The notes under the pieces: model-generated
Told to the model about the DNA's origin: nothing
Database searches by the model: none
Seen by the model: only the letters and a program-made list of their open reading frames with translations
Shown: positions 20,578 to 29,055 of the stretch, piece by piece
Position numbering within the stretch: the first letter of the stretch is position 1
How the letters are laid out: each line of letters opens with the position of its first letter
NCBI RefSeq assembly: GCF_014858725.1
Contig: NZ_AQGV01000013.1
Location: 248,001 to 312,000, forward strand
Length of the DNA stretch: 64,000 nt
Direction: 5' to 3'
Source: Pseudoalteromonas aurantia 208
GTDB lineage: Bacteria > Pseudomonadota > Gammaproteobacteria > Enterobacterales > Alteromonadaceae
Translations under genes and position numbers: made by a program

Positions 20578-20859
20578 ATGACAGTTGCAAGCGCAAGGCA
20601 CATCTTAGTAGATAGTGAAGCGGAATGTTTAGACCTAAAGTCACGAATCGCTGCCGGTGAAGACTTTGCTGAACTAGCAAAACAATACTCTAGTTGCCCG
20701 TCTGGACAAGATGGTGGAGCTCTTGGTGAATTTGGCCCTGGCATGATGGTACCTGAATTTGATACTGTGGTATTCTCGGCACCACTGAACGATGTGCAAG
20801 GTCCGGTACAGACTCAATTTGGTTACCACTTGCTAGAAGTAACCAGTCGCACTGAATAA
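20578..20859 (+). CDS. ppiC: Parvulin-type peptidyl-prolyl isomerase PpiC
   Basis: This 93-residue protein is a single parvulin domain with no signal peptide. It matches E. coli PpiC throughout: ARHILV at the start, then the SSCPSGQDGGALGEFGPGMM loop, FDTVVFSAP, and QTQFGYHLLEV. It catalyses cis-trans isomerisation of proline bonds in the cytoplasm. It is a standalone gene with a terminator right after it. Confidence 0.95.
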   Translation: MTVASARHILVDSEAECLDLKSRIAAGEDFAELAKQYSSCPSGQDGGALGEFGPGMMVPEFDTVVFSAPLNDVQGPVQTQFGYHLLEVTSRTE

Positions 20860-20878
20860 AGCTGTTGCACATTAGAGT

Positions 20879-20902
20879 AAGCCGCTAAATGCGGCTTTTT
20901 TT
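20879..20902 (+). terminator. Rho-independent terminator after ppiC
   Basis: The stem AAGCCGC/GCGGCTT has a 5-base loop and is followed by a run of T. It lies 19 bases after the ppiC stop and before the next gene on the same strand. Confidence 0.85.
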
Positions 20903-20927
20903 GTGAATATTTCAAAGGAACATTATC

Positions 20928-21506
20928 ATGCAACTTTTTGGCTCAGACTCATCTCCCTATGCCCGACGTATTCGACTCTTTATTGCCTTACATAAGCTCG
21001 ATATTGAATATATCCATCTCGATATTTTTTCTGTACAAGGTAGAGCTAAACTTATCGAACATAACCCAGCTAGAAAAATCCCATTTTTAGTGAATGGTGA
21101 TATCCAGGTGAGCGATTCTAACGTCATTTTTCGCTATTTAACGACACAATATGCACTGCCCACGCTTACCTGGTGGCAAGAGAATCAATTGACTAATATC
21201 AATGCATGTAATGATTCTCTCGTGGAAATTCTTATTTCTCAGCGCTCTGGGCTTGATACCAACAGTGATGTACTGTTCTTTAACTTACAGCGAGAGCGTA
21301 TTCGCGAAGTATTAACTGACTTAAATGAACAATGTGTTAAAAATGAATTTTTAGACTGCCAGTACTTGCAGATCAGTTTATACTGCCTGCTAGACTGGAT
21401 AATATTTAGAGATCTAACCGATCTAAATCTTTTTGCCGCCCTATTACACTTTCATAAAAATCAAAATGAGCGTGTTGGCGTACAAGAAAGCGATCCTCGC
21501 ACATAA
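20928..21506 (+). CDS. Glutathione S-transferase-family protein
   Basis: The 192-residue product has an N-terminal thioredoxin-like GST domain: MQLFGSDSSPYARRIRLFIA, then NPARKIPFLVNGDIQVSDSN, where the cis-proline and SDS-type glutathione-binding positions fall. The C-terminal helical domain is shorter and less typical. Proteins of this type occur as uncharacterised GSTs in Alteromonadales; SspA is a more distant alternative. No substrate can be assigned. It is followed 27 bases later by the DUF2750 gene on the same strand, so they may be cotranscribed. Confidence 0.8.
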   Translation: MQLFGSDSSPYARRIRLFIALHKLDIEYIHLDIFSVQGRAKLIEHNPARKIPFLVNGDIQVSDSNVIFRYLTTQYALPTLTWWQENQLTNINACNDSLVEILISQRSGLDTNSDVLFFNLQRERIREVLTDLNEQCVKNEFLDCQYLQISLYCLLDWIIFRDLTDLNLFAALLHFHKNQNERVGVQESDPRT

Positions 21507-21533
21507 ATAAACATATTTAATAAGGTATACACC

Positions 21534-21884
21534 ATGAGCGACATTGAAATTGAATCAGAACTTGTCACCTTCGTTGAAAAAGTTCGCCTCGGCGCTCAAG
21601 TATGGGCACTTGGGGCTGACGATGGTGGCGTGGTTGTGTGTGAATCAAACCAATTTGAAACAACTGATGTGTTATTGGTTTGGGATAGCGCAGAGAAAGC
21701 ACAAAGCCAATGTAAAGATGAATGGCAAGGTTATACTCCAACCCCTATCGCACTTGATGAATTTCTAGATGAGTGGGTAGAAGACTTAAATGAAGACCAA
21801 GCACTACTAGGCCTAAATTGGAACGATGAGAATGTGTGTCTTGAGATTGAGCCTACCGGCTTAGCGCGTGCACTCACTGACTAG
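21534..21884 (+). CDS. DUF2750-family protein
   Basis: The 116-residue acidic protein matches the pattern of DUF2750. It has VWALGADDGGVVVCESNQFE, then DVLLVWDSAEKAQ, and a C-terminal TPIALDEFLDEWVEDLN with LLGLNWNDENVCLEIEP. No function is established for this family. No signal or membrane segment is present. Its 3' end overlaps the convergent VOC gene by 24 bases. Confidence 0.8.
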   Translation: MSDIEIESELVTFVEKVRLGAQVWALGADDGGVVVCESNQFETTDVLLVWDSAEKAQSQCKDEWQGYTPTPIALDEFLDEWVEDLNEDQALLGLNWNDENVCLEIEPTGLARALTD

Positions 21885-22250
21885 CGCAATAAGTGTTCCG
21901 TCAATAGCACGCACATAAGCTTGTGTGTGCTCATTTTTATTGCAAGGTGGCATTAAAGGCTCCGCGCCCGCATTCACTGCTTTATCATAACTCTCACTCA
22001 CATTTTTACATCGCATGGCTAATTCAAACCCCAATGCAGGCTGCTTTGGCTGAGCTCGAATATAACTTTGCTTAAATTGCGCTTGCGCAAAAGGATGACT
22101 TGCAAACCCGAGCTTGACTTCTCCGGTATTCAATTCACCATAATCAGCCGACTCAGTTAACTCCGTCGCATTTAAGCCAAACGCCTGATAATAGAAATCA
22201 AGGACCTCTTCCACATTATCCACATAAATAACTGTTTTTAAATACTGCAT
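21861..22250 (-). CDS. VOC-superfamily (glyoxalase/bleomycin-resistance-like) protein
   Basis: The 129-residue product has the paired beta-alpha-beta-beta-beta pattern of one VOC domain: YLKTVIYVDNVEEVLDFYYQ at the start, a central AMRCKNVSESYDKAVNAGAE and a terminal AYVRAIDGTLIALVSE. The terminal D/E metal positions are partly preserved, so it may be a metal enzyme or a binding protein. The substrate is unknown. It converges on the DUF2750 gene with a short overlap. Confidence 0.8.
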   Translation of the reverse strand: MQYLKTVIYVDNVEEVLDFYYQAFGLNATELTESADYGELNTGEVKLGFASHPFAQAQFKQSYIRAQPKQPALGFELAMRCKNVSESYDKAVNAGAEPLMPPCNKNEHTQAYVRAIDGTLIALVSECTR

Positions 22251-22709
22251 GTTACTCGCTCAAAAAAATGTAAACGCTTAAGAAATACCATCACATTAAC
22301 TAAAGCATACATTTTGAGCTGGGTAAAATACAATCATATCAAGCGTAAAGATATTCACATGGTGACGGAAGCGTAAATAACCTCAGCTCTGGATAAGCGA
22401 ATTTGCCCAATAAAGCTATTTTTCTCACTCTCGGCGTTGCTTTCATTTGTAATAGCCCGCTATTACTGCATAAAAGCGCCTTGATATTGAGCAAAATATC
22501 ATCATTGGATTGTACGTAAGTTTATTTATAAAACATTTTCTATTCCAAAACCCTTATTCAAACCTGAGGTTAAATAAAAACGCAGAAAGCAGTCTTGCTT
22601 AGATAAATTAACGTATTTTCACTGGTATAGATTAAAGGGCAGGATTCAGTTACCGACTGTTTGAAACACCGATTACAAAATTTCAATGGGGGTGATACAA
22701 AAAAGACAA
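22251..22709. other. Intergenic region upstream of tRNA-Arg
   Basis: About 460 AT-rich bases hold no convincing gene. They include the likely promoter of the VOC gene and the sequence downstream of the tRNA. I see no clear hairpin terminator or integrase-type attachment duplication next to the tRNA end. Confidence 0.4.
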
Positions 22710-22784
22710 TGGCGCTCTCGGAAGGGATCGAACCTTCAACTTAGCCTCCGGAGGGCCACGTGATATCCATTTCACCACGAGAGC
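22710..22784 (-). tRNA. tRNA-Arg (anticodon CCG)
   Basis: The minus strand folds as a cloverleaf. The acceptor arms GCTCTCG/CGAGAGC pair perfectly. The T arm reads AAGGTTCGATCCCTT, and the anticodon arm is TGGCC, loop CTCCGGA, GGCTA, which gives anticodon CCG. The 3' CCA is encoded at 22710-22712 with G as discriminator. This tRNA reads the CGG arginine codon. Confidence 0.95.
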
Positions 22785-23043
22785 AGCACAGTATTCTTTG
22801 ATCGCGTTTATAATAATGCTATCGGTAGTTAAATACTAGCATTTGTGAGCTACATGCTTAATTTTTAATCTAAAAATCAAAAAAACACTATACATTGCAC
22901 AAAAAACACGATATTTAACTATGCTTAGTTATACCTTCGTCGATGTAACATGCCTTTTATGTTCATCGAGCAATGTGCAATAGAGTCGTAACTCGATAAC
23001 AACAACCGCATTGTGCTTAAAAAATATCAAGAGGATTATTATT
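22785..23043. other. Intergenic region between the tRNA and the HTH gene
   Basis: About 260 AT-rich bases contain the tRNA promoter on the minus strand and the leader of the small HTH gene on the plus strand. No further gene or strong structure is seen. Confidence 0.4.
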
Positions 23044-23226
23044 ATGACCCCGATGACCACTGAACAAGTTGCTGAATTTCTAGGCGTAAAAGTTGAGCGT
23101 GTAAAAAGACTTGCTAGAGAGAATTTACTTGTCGCAAAAGATAACGATGCTGATGGTCAGCCTATCTTTGATAAAACAGATGTTGAAAAATACAAAGAAC
23201 TGGCGCAAAGGTTAGGCGGGATCTAA
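23044..23226 (+). CDS. Small helix-turn-helix (MerR/excisionase-like) protein
   Basis: The 60-residue product begins MTPMTTEQVAEFLGVKVERV, a typical first half of an excisionase/MerR-type winged helix, and has a charged C-terminal part (DVEKYKELAQRLGGI). It may bind DNA or act as a small adaptor. I start it at the ATG at 23044 because AGAGGA lies about 10 bases upstream; a start at 23011 lacks this. No integrase or prophage genes are near, so it is not evidently an excisionase. Its stop overlaps that of the convergent kinase gene by 4 bases. Confidence 0.65.
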   Translation: MTPMTTEQVAEFLGVKVERVKRLARENLLVAKDNDADGQPIFDKTDVEKYKELAQRLGGI

Positions 23227-24014
23227 TCTAGTAGACTCATTAGTTTATTCTTTAAGGGGCTTGCATGTGTGTGAGCTCCCTTGTTTTGGTACCAATTGAT
23301 GCTTAATAGTAAATACGCAATTTGGTAAGCTTTTAATTTCGTACCCGCATAGTCAGGCATATGGATATTACGCAACATGTAGTATTGTTGTAGCAATGCC
23401 GCACACTCAATCTCACCTAAATCAAAACTACAACTCAATGCCGCTAAGTCAAAATAAATGTCATTGTATTGTGCATATTCAAAATCAATTATCTTCGCGC
23501 CGGTGTCTGCATTAATTAAGTTGTCATATACCAAATCATTGTGACAAAATGCCAAATCTTCTGGAAGCAAATTAATGACCGATACAGCCCTATCACATTG
23601 GTCTTTTGCATACATAAGCTGACACATATCTAGTTGCATAACTTGTTGCACTATATCCAGTTTCTCGTGATCCAAAAAGCCTTGGTACTCATGAAGTTTA
23701 ACTAAACTCCTCACTATTTTTTCATCTAGATTTACAAATGGTTTTTTTTGAGTAAAGAATTCAAATATCGCAGTATGCGCCTCTGTGCTATAAGCTATCA
23801 CAGCTTGCGTAATTCCTTGTGCAGCTAGCGCATGTTGTGCGTCTAACAAAGGCTGTGATAAGCCACCTCTATAACACTTCATCAGCAATGCCCCTCGGTC
23901 AGAACTGAGCAAAAAGTTATCATTGTTGAAGCCTTTATACAGGCGAACAATGTTATCAATTCTTATACCAGGTAATAACGCCTCCAGTTGGGCTCTGAGA
24001 TACTTATCAGTCAT
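23223..24014 (-). CDS. APH-family small-molecule kinase, probable thiamine kinase
   Basis: The 263-residue protein has the choline/aminoglycoside kinase fold: the N-lobe with ALLMKCYRGG, the catalytic loop CHNDLVYDNLI (HxDxxxxN) and the metal-binding IIDFEYAQYNDIYFDLAAL. That last motif is shared by ThiK and choline kinases. Its start overlaps the end of the PnuC-like transporter gene by 8 bases, and the gene before that encodes a thiamine-binding-like protein. The context argues for phosphorylation of imported thiamine; choline or another alcohol is the alternative. The fold is firm, the substrate is an inference. Confidence 0.7.
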   Translation of the reverse strand: MTDKYLRAQLEALLPGIRIDNIVRLYKGFNNDNFLLSSDRGALLMKCYRGGLSQPLLDAQHALAAQGITQAVIAYSTEAHTAIFEFFTQKKPFVNLDEKIVRSLVKLHEYQGFLDHEKLDIVQQVMQLDMCQLMYAKDQCDRAVSVINLLPEDLAFCHNDLVYDNLINADTGAKIIDFEYAQYNDIYFDLAALSCSFDLGEIECAALLQQYYMLRNIHMPDYAGTKLKAYQIAYLLLSINWYQNKGAHTHASPLKNKLMSLLD

Positions 24015-24639
24015 ATTCTAATTGATGTAGTGACTTCCCTTCACGTTGCTCGTGCTCGTCATACCAGCGCTTATAGCCCCAGCACACCATTATGGTATAA
24101 AACACAAATAACACTAACGTTGGGTAATAACCTTTCGCAAAATAAAGGTAAATCGACGCTGCATCGATCACAATCCAATAAAGGAAATTCTCAAGCACCT
24201 TTTTAGCCACCAAGTATGTTGTCACAACGGCGAAACACGTTGTAAAGCTATCTAAATATGCGAGTTCTGCATGGGTATACGTGTCTGTTAAATACCCTAG
24301 TAGAATTGCTACACTTGCCGTTACAATAATAATTTTCACGTGGCGCTGAAGCGACCAAGACACAATTGGCACCACTGATTGTTCTGCGGTTTTCTGCCAC
24401 ATTCGCCAACCGACTACCGCCATGATCATATAATAAAAGTTCAGTGCAGACTCCATCAATAATGCGCCATTCCAATACATGACTGTATAGATAAACGTAC
24501 TAATAAACGCGGCAGGCCAACACCAACTACTCTCTTTGATGGCTAATTGCAAATAAGCCAAAGACAAAAACACCGCAATATATTCCCAGTACGACATCGC
24601 AACAAAACCTGAAAATGCTTTACTTATAAATTCAATCAT
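24007..24639 (-). CDS. PnuC-family vitamin transporter (possible thiamine transporter PnuT)
   Basis: The 210-residue inner-membrane protein has about seven hydrophobic segments. PnuC-like motifs are SSWCWPAAFISTFIYTVMYW, ESALNFYYMIMAVVGWRMW and ENFLYWIVIDAASIYLYFAK. PnuC imports nicotinamide riboside; close relatives (PnuT) import thiamine. The gene overlaps the YkoF-like gene by 8 bases upstream and the kinase gene by 8 bases downstream. Import followed by phosphorylation is the usual trapping scheme for this family. I start it at the ATG at 24639, within the upstream gene's last codons, preceded by GGTGA. An earlier start would add 12 residues inside the upstream gene. Confidence 0.8.
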   Translation of the reverse strand: MIEFISKAFSGFVAMSYWEYIAVFLSLAYLQLAIKESSWCWPAAFISTFIYTVMYWNGALLMESALNFYYMIMAVVGWRMWQKTAEQSVVPIVSWSLQRHVKIIIVTASVAILLGYLTDTYTHAELAYLDSFTTCFAVVTTYLVAKKVLENFLYWIVIDAASIYLYFAKGYYPTLVLFVFYTIMVCWGYKRWYDEHEQREGKSLHQLEYD

Positions 24640-24886
24640 TGGCTGACAAATCACCCGAAATAAATTTGCATACAAAGACTATTTTTCCGTATTCTATATA
24701 TGAACGTTTCATTTCTCGTTGCAGGACTTGCATCACGTCATCGTAATCTCCGAAGACCTGCGTTGACATATTATTTGTTATCACCTTTAGTCCTGAATGT
24801 TGATTCAAGCGCTCAATAAAGTCTTTAATAAAAGGAATGTAATCGTTGTGAAGCGGGTACTTACTGATCTCAACTGACAATTTCAT
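24632..24886 (-). CDS. YkoF/MTH1187-like thiamine-binding domain protein
   Basis: The 84-residue protein has the ferredoxin-like pattern of the thiamine/HMP-binding superfamily: LSVEISKYPLHNDYIPFIKD, then LKVITNNMSTQVFGDYDDVM and a last strand KIVFVCKFI. Family members bind thiamine or its pyrimidine moiety. I start at the ATG at 24886; a start at 24913 would add 9 atypical residues. It leads a three-gene unit with the transporter and kinase, joined by 8-base overlaps. No TPP riboswitch is visible in the short upstream gap. Confidence 0.7.
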   Translation of the reverse strand: MKLSVEISKYPLHNDYIPFIKDFIERLNQHSGLKVITNNMSTQVFGDYDDVMQVLQREMKRSYIEYGKIVFVCKFISGDLSAND

Positions 24887-24949
24887 TGGTATTCTCTCTG
24901 GAGGCATAAACAAAGTTATTGTAGCTGCCGTAACCTTCTTTAGCGACCA

Positions 24950-25462
24950 CTACTGTGGGTGGTTTAAATTAACACCCGTCATAAATTGCGACTTTGGCGT
25001 GTAGTTTATCCAATCTTGTTGATATAAAATTTTACCGTCAGATCCAAATTGTAATTTAATCAAAAACCGCCATGGTCCCAATTCATTCCCTTGGTAACGA
25101 AAACGGTTAAAATACCCACTCAAAATCACGTGCTTTGAATGCACATCTATAAGTTTGTCAGTTACCACCAAAACGGCTTTATTATCAAGTACTGATACTT
25201 TATTTGCTGTCCAATCAAAGAAATTTGCTATTGCTTTTCTATTGGATGCTGTATGACCATACACCATATCCTCAAATTTGGCATCCGTTGCATAAAAATC
25301 GATAAAGCGTACAAAATCAGTACGCTCTCCGTACACTTGAATATAATCGTCAACAATGACGGAAAGCGCCGAGGTGTTTGGTCGTGACGCACAAGCACTC
25401 AATAAACACATCATGACAAGACCGAAATATGCTCTGAAATGATATGTCATTGGTATTTTCAC
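24950..25462 (-). CDS. Lipoprotein with a SnoaL/NTF2-like domain
   Basis: An N-terminal signal with lipobox LLSAC (Cys near residue 24) is followed by an alpha+beta domain of about 140 residues resembling nuclear transport factor 2/SnoaL-like folds. The segments VDDYIQVYGERTDFVRFIDF and FYATDAKFEDMVYGH fit that fold, as does the closing strand QQDWINYTP. Such domains bind small molecules or act as isomerases; no function is assigned. It is probably anchored in the outer membrane. It starts 10 bases after the GH109-like gene on the same strand. Confidence 0.7.
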   Translation of the reverse strand: MKIPMTYHFRAYFGLVMMCLLSACASRPNTSALSVIVDDYIQVYGERTDFVRFIDFYATDAKFEDMVYGHTASNRKAIANFFDWTANKVSVLDNKAVLVVTDKLIDVHSKHVILSGYFNRFRYQGNELGPWRFLIKLQFGSDGKILYQQDWINYTPKSQFMTGVNLNHPQ

Positions 25463-25472
25463 CCTACACTGT

Positions 25473-26846
25473 TTAAATGTTCACGATACCTAATGGCTTC
25501 GCCGTTTTCCACGCTCCCCTAGTAAAATCAGGTACATCCACTGCATTACTTCGGTCGGCTACCGATTTTGCTGATAATGGCGATATCACTGACCATGCAG
25601 CACCATCATAAACATCCTGATCTAGTGGCTCGCCATTACGCAAACAGTAAATCATGCGCCAAAACATCAGGAAATCCATACCACCATGGCCCCCATTACG
25701 CTGTGCTTCCTCACCCATTTTCAGCCACAAAGGATGATCATATTGCTCATACCATGATCCCATTTCGTGATCCCATTCATGATAACTCTTAGTGCCATTT
25801 TTTTCCAAAGCAATGCGATTAGGAAAACCCGCAAACACCCCATTCGTTCCCTGAATCAAATTATGGCGGGAATAAGGTCGCGGTGTTGTTGTATCATGTT
25901 GCACCATAATACTGCGCCCTTTAACTGTCTTGATCATCGTTGTATTCATATCTCCCGCAATATATTCCAACTGATTGCGCCGGTGATCAGCAGAAAATTC
26001 ACGTTGTGCATATGCGCGGCGCCCCAATGCTGGTGAGCTCATTGAAGTTAGATAATCAAAACGATCGCCACGGTTAATATTCATATACTGTGACACAGGA
26101 CCTAACCCATGTGTTGGGTACAAATTCCCATCACGTTTCGCATGCCATGCCGTACGCCATGATCCTGTTTTATGATCAATCTCTTTCATTTGCCAACGCA
26201 ACTCGTGGATATAGGCCGCTTCTGCATGCAAAAGTTCGCCAAATAGGCCTTGCCTAACCATATTCAAAACCATGAGTTCATCGCGACCGTAATTGACATT
26301 TTCCATCATCATACAGTTTTTCTGCGTTCTCTCAGCTGTGTCGACTATTTGCCACATCTCTTCGACAGTCAATGCCAGGGGAACTTCAACAAATGCGTGT
26401 TTTCCGCTATTCATAGTATCTATGGCCATCGGTGCATGCCATGCCCAAGGTGTAGAAATGATCACTATATCTATATCTTCACGTTCTAGCATCTGCTGAT
26501 AGGCGTGTTCAGTTCCTGTGTATAACGACGGCTTTTCCAACCCTTTCTCCTCTAAATAATGAGAAGAACGTTCCAAAACCACATCATGTGTGTCACAGAT
26601 CGCAACAATTTTTGTGCCTTCAATATGGCTCATACGCTTCACATGGCCATAACCCCGCTGCCCAACACCAATAAAGCCAACTCGAACAATTGGCATTTTT
26701 GGTACAACGAGCCCCATCACTGACTGACCATGTGCTGGTGGTAATTCTGGCAAGGTATGATTTTTTTGCGCACACCCAGCCACCACACTTGCAGCGGCGG
26801 TTGCGCTCGCTGCTTTTAAAAAATCACGGCGGTTAAATTTTTTCAT
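25473..26846 (-). CDS. GH109-like secreted oxidoreductase-fold glycosidase (Gfo/Idh/MocA family)
   Basis: The protein begins with a Tat signal ([20 protein letters not shown]) ending in VVAGC, so it may be a Tat-exported lipoprotein. A Rossmann domain ([15 protein letters not shown]) binds NAD. The segments [18 protein letters not shown] and [13 protein letters not shown], and the later [20 protein letters not shown], match the glycoside hydrolase 109 pattern (alpha-N-acetylgalactosaminidase), in which NAD drives a redox-assisted cleavage. The length of 457 residues fits. Upstream lie an N-acetylhexosamine 1-kinase and a nucleotidyltransferase, which supports amino-sugar use. The enzyme activity is inferred from family similarity; another Gfo/Idh/MocA dehydrogenase remains possible. 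Confidence 0.8.
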   Translation of the reverse strand: MKKFNRRDFLKAASATAAASVVAGCAQKNHTLPELPPAHGQSVMGLVVPKMPIVRVGFIGVGQRGYGHVKRMSHIEGTKIVAICDTHDVVLERSSHYLEEKGLEKPSLYTGTEHAYQQMLEREDIDIVIISTPWAWHAPMAIDTMNSGKHAFVEVPLALTVEEMWQIVDTAERTQKNCMMMENVNYGRDELMVLNMVRQGLFGELLHAEAAYIHELRWQMKEIDHKTGSWRTAWHAKRDGNLYPTHGLGPVSQYMNINRGDRFDYLTSMSSPALGRRAYAQREFSADHRRNQLEYIAGDMNTTMIKTVKGRSIMVQHDTTTPRPYSRHNLIQGTNGVFAGFPNRIALEKNGTKSYHEWDHEMGSWYEQYDHPLWLKMGEEAQRNGGHGGMDFLMFWRMIYCLRNGEPLDQDVYDGAAWSVISPLSAKSVADRSNAVDVPDFTRGAWKTAKPLGIVNI

Positions 26847-26928
26847 TATTATTATCCTTTGATATTACCACTACATTTGACCATATATTACGGGTAAGCT
26901 GATGCGACCAGCAAATCAGGTAAACATT

Positions 26929-26954
26929 AAAAAAAGCGCCGAAGCGCTTTTTTT
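26929..26954 (-). terminator. Rho-independent terminator after the N-acetylhexosamine kinase gene
   Basis: An 11-base stem with GCGC core (AAAAAAAGCGC/GCGCTTTTTTT) and a 4-base loop begins at the stop codon of the kinase gene. It separates the kinase/nucleotidyltransferase transcript from the GH109-like gene. Confidence 0.85.
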
Positions 26955-28026
26955 AATTTTGAGTAATTATACTCTGTAATGTCAACTCTTTCGCGACCAC
27001 ATCTTGATAAAGCGTAAACTGATTTTGAGCCCGCTCTAAATTATGCTTTTCATGCTTCGTTGCAAAATAATTGTCGCCGTCTAGATAATCGGTTAAAAAA
27101 CGAAGGCCTATCATAAATGGCATCACTTTAGCACCTAATAAAAAACTGCGTTTTTCCTGTTCAGTTATCAAGCCAGACAAAGGTGTTACATAACCCTTTA
27201 CAATCGCTTCAAAAATATCTTCTCTTACCTTAACACGATTTAAATTTGTCGAATCTTCAGCTTCTGGAGAGCAAAAAGTGCGCACCATATCACCAAAATC
27301 AAACAACCAGTAACCTGGCATACAAGTATCTAAATCAATAACCGCTTTACCTGAATCATTTTGATTACAAAACAGCATGTTGTTAATTTTAGTATCGTTA
27401 TGACAAGGTCGCAGCGGAATAGCACCAGAAAGTGCTTTTAGTTCATCAGCGAGGTCAAATTGGCTTTGGCAAAATACTATATCAGCTAAGCAGCTATGCG
27501 CTCGATTATGCTTGTCTCGTGCAAGCACTTCTTCAAACATCTCGATACGCTTTGCTAAATTATGAAAATCAGGGATCACATGATGCAGTTCACTCGCATT
27601 AAAGTCCTCTAAAGCTTGTGCAAATTGGCCAAATGCATTCGCTGCTGTTTGTGCTTTAAAAGCACTATTGACCACATCTTCGCTATAACTGCCACCAATA
27701 AACTCTAACGCACGCCATACGTCACCATTATGTATAACCAAATAACCTTCATCGATAGTTGGTAAGTGTTTAATTATATTTAATTGGTACTCACCCTTCT
27801 CAGATTTAATCGATAAGTGCTGTTCTATTGCTCGAGCATTTTCAACAAGCTGCTCTGGTTTTGGAAAAACCTCGGTATTGAGCTTTTGCACGACTATCGC
27901 TCGCCGCCCATCTTTTAATAACATTGTGGTATTGATATGACCGTTGCCAATCGGGTTCATGACAGCTAGCTCACTGTTCAAACCAAACTGTTGCGATAAA
28001 TATTGCGCTATCGCAGTATTATTCAT
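26953..28026 (-). CDS. nahK: N-acetylhexosamine 1-kinase, NahK-like
   Basis: NahK uses ATP to phosphorylate the anomeric C1 hydroxyl of GlcNAc or GalNAc. The product follows Bifidobacterium NahK closely: GNGHINTTMLL near the N-terminus, the catalytic LRPCHNDTKINNMLF (HxDxxxN), the metal-binding VIDLDTCMPGYWLFDFGD, and the C-terminal LTDYLDGDNYFATKHEKHN. I start at the ATG at 28026 (357 residues, matching the family) because TGAGGT lies just upstream; an ATG at 28092 would add 22 residues and overlap the upstream gene. The upstream nucleotidyltransferase would turn its product into a UDP-sugar. Specificity is inferred. Confidence 0.85.
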   Translation of the reverse strand: MNNTAIAQYLSQQFGLNSELAVMNPIGNGHINTTMLLKDGRRAIVVQKLNTEVFPKPEQLVENARAIEQHLSIKSEKGEYQLNIIKHLPTIDEGYLVIHNGDVWRALEFIGGSYSEDVVNSAFKAQTAANAFGQFAQALEDFNASELHHVIPDFHNLAKRIEMFEEVLARDKHNRAHSCLADIVFCQSQFDLADELKALSGAIPLRPCHNDTKINNMLFCNQNDSGKAVIDLDTCMPGYWLFDFGDMVRTFCSPEAEDSTNLNRVKVREDIFEAIVKGYVTPLSGLITEQEKRSFLLGAKVMPFMIGLRFLTDYLDGDNYFATKHEKHNLERAQNQFTLYQDVVAKELTLQSIITQN

Positions 28027-28072
28027 GCGTACCTCATTAATTAACTGCGTTTCTGAAGCGGCTGAGATACCC

Positions 28073-28978
28073 TCATCCTTGACGTAATTCATTTAATTTT
28101 CCTGCCACTGTGTCTAATTCTTCTTTAAATGTAATGCCATACCAATGATCCATGGCTGAATAAACCGTTACGTGAGCTTGATTCGAGGATATACAGGCTT
28201 GAATACAATCTGGCAGATAATACTCTTTTTTGACAACGTTGTCATGAATATCTAAAAACCGCGAAAACCCGTCCGCCAAATGCATCATGAGTATAGGTGT
28301 AATCCCCCAAAATGTCATGGAGGCAAGTGTACTTTTACTAATCTCGGTAACCTGACCCGCACACTCACCAATGAGTATACTACCTTGCTTGCTGATGTTA
28401 AGACATTCAACCACGGATGAAAGTGAGCCTTGATCCAGCTTGCATAAACCACGATTAACTCCGCCCTGATCCGACAGCGTGAGTCCAATCGGATATCCCA
28501 CCATAGCCATATGCTGCTCATCACCACATGTGTTAGCAAAATGCGCGACTAATTGATGGTATGCTTGTGGCCCGTAATAATCATCCGCAGTTATTACAAT
28601 CGCAGGCTTGGTAATATAGGCTCTGGCTGCTAACAAAGCATGGCCGGTACCCCAAGGCTTTTTTCGTTTATCGGCTAATTCCAAGTACTGAGTAGGTACA
28701 TCGGTAATGCACTGTTCAACTAAGTGGATTGTTAATGATTGCGGCAAGCGCGGGACAATATCCGCCTGTACAATAGGTTTAATTGCAGCATTGATCACTA
28801 ATACAATTTCAGAGATCCCAGCATTATGTGCATCGATAATGCTGAGTTCCATGATAGATCGCCCTAATCCAGGAATTTCTGCAATCTGCTTGTTACCACC
28901 AAAACGACTGCCTAAACCACCTGCAAGTACAACGAGTAGCGGTAAGTGCCCTTTTTTTCTTGTATTCCCAACAACCAT
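28073..28978 (-). CDS. Sugar-1-phosphate nucleotidyltransferase
   Basis: The 301-residue protein has the nucleotidyltransferase Rossmann core: LLVVLAGGLGSRFGGNKQIAEI (here G-rich loop with the signature Lys), then WGTGHALLAARAYITKP and the metal-binding ITADDYYG. It resembles UTP- or other NTP-dependent sugar-1-phosphate transferases. It is upstream of the N-acetylhexosamine 1-kinase gene, so the likely substrate is GlcNAc-1-P or GalNAc-1-P. I start at the ATG at 28978 rather than a TTG 12 bases earlier. The exact sugar and nucleotide are inferred from context. AmgK/MurU-type muramic acid recycling is a less likely alternative because the kinase is NahK-like. Confidence 0.8.
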   Translation of the reverse strand: MVVGNTRKKGHLPLLVVLAGGLGSRFGGNKQIAEIPGLGRSIMELSIIDAHNAGISEIVLVINAAIKPIVQADIVPRLPQSLTIHLVEQCITDVPTQYLELADKRKKPWGTGHALLAARAYITKPAIVITADDYYGPQAYHQLVAHFANTCGDEQHMAMVGYPIGLTLSDQGGVNRGLCKLDQGSLSSVVECLNISKQGSILIGECAGQVTEISKSTLASMTFWGITPILMMHLADGFSRFLDIHDNVVKKEYYLPDCIQACISSNQAHVTVYSAMDHWYGITFKEELDTVAGKLNELRQG

Positions 28979-29055
28979 ATGTGACCACAAAATATAAACA
29001 GGCGAACAAGTTTACAGCGCTTTTAAAATAATAGAAAGTCATTGCAAAATTTGCG

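Noticed and set aside
22251..23043. Possible genomic island junction at tRNA-Arg
   Set aside because: No integrase, no direct repeat of the tRNA 3' end and no change in gene character was seen; the nearby HTH gene alone is not enough.
24887..24949. Possible TPP riboswitch before the thiamine-type genes
   Set aside because: The gap to the upstream lipoprotein gene is far too short and lacks the conserved CTGAGA and thi-box core.
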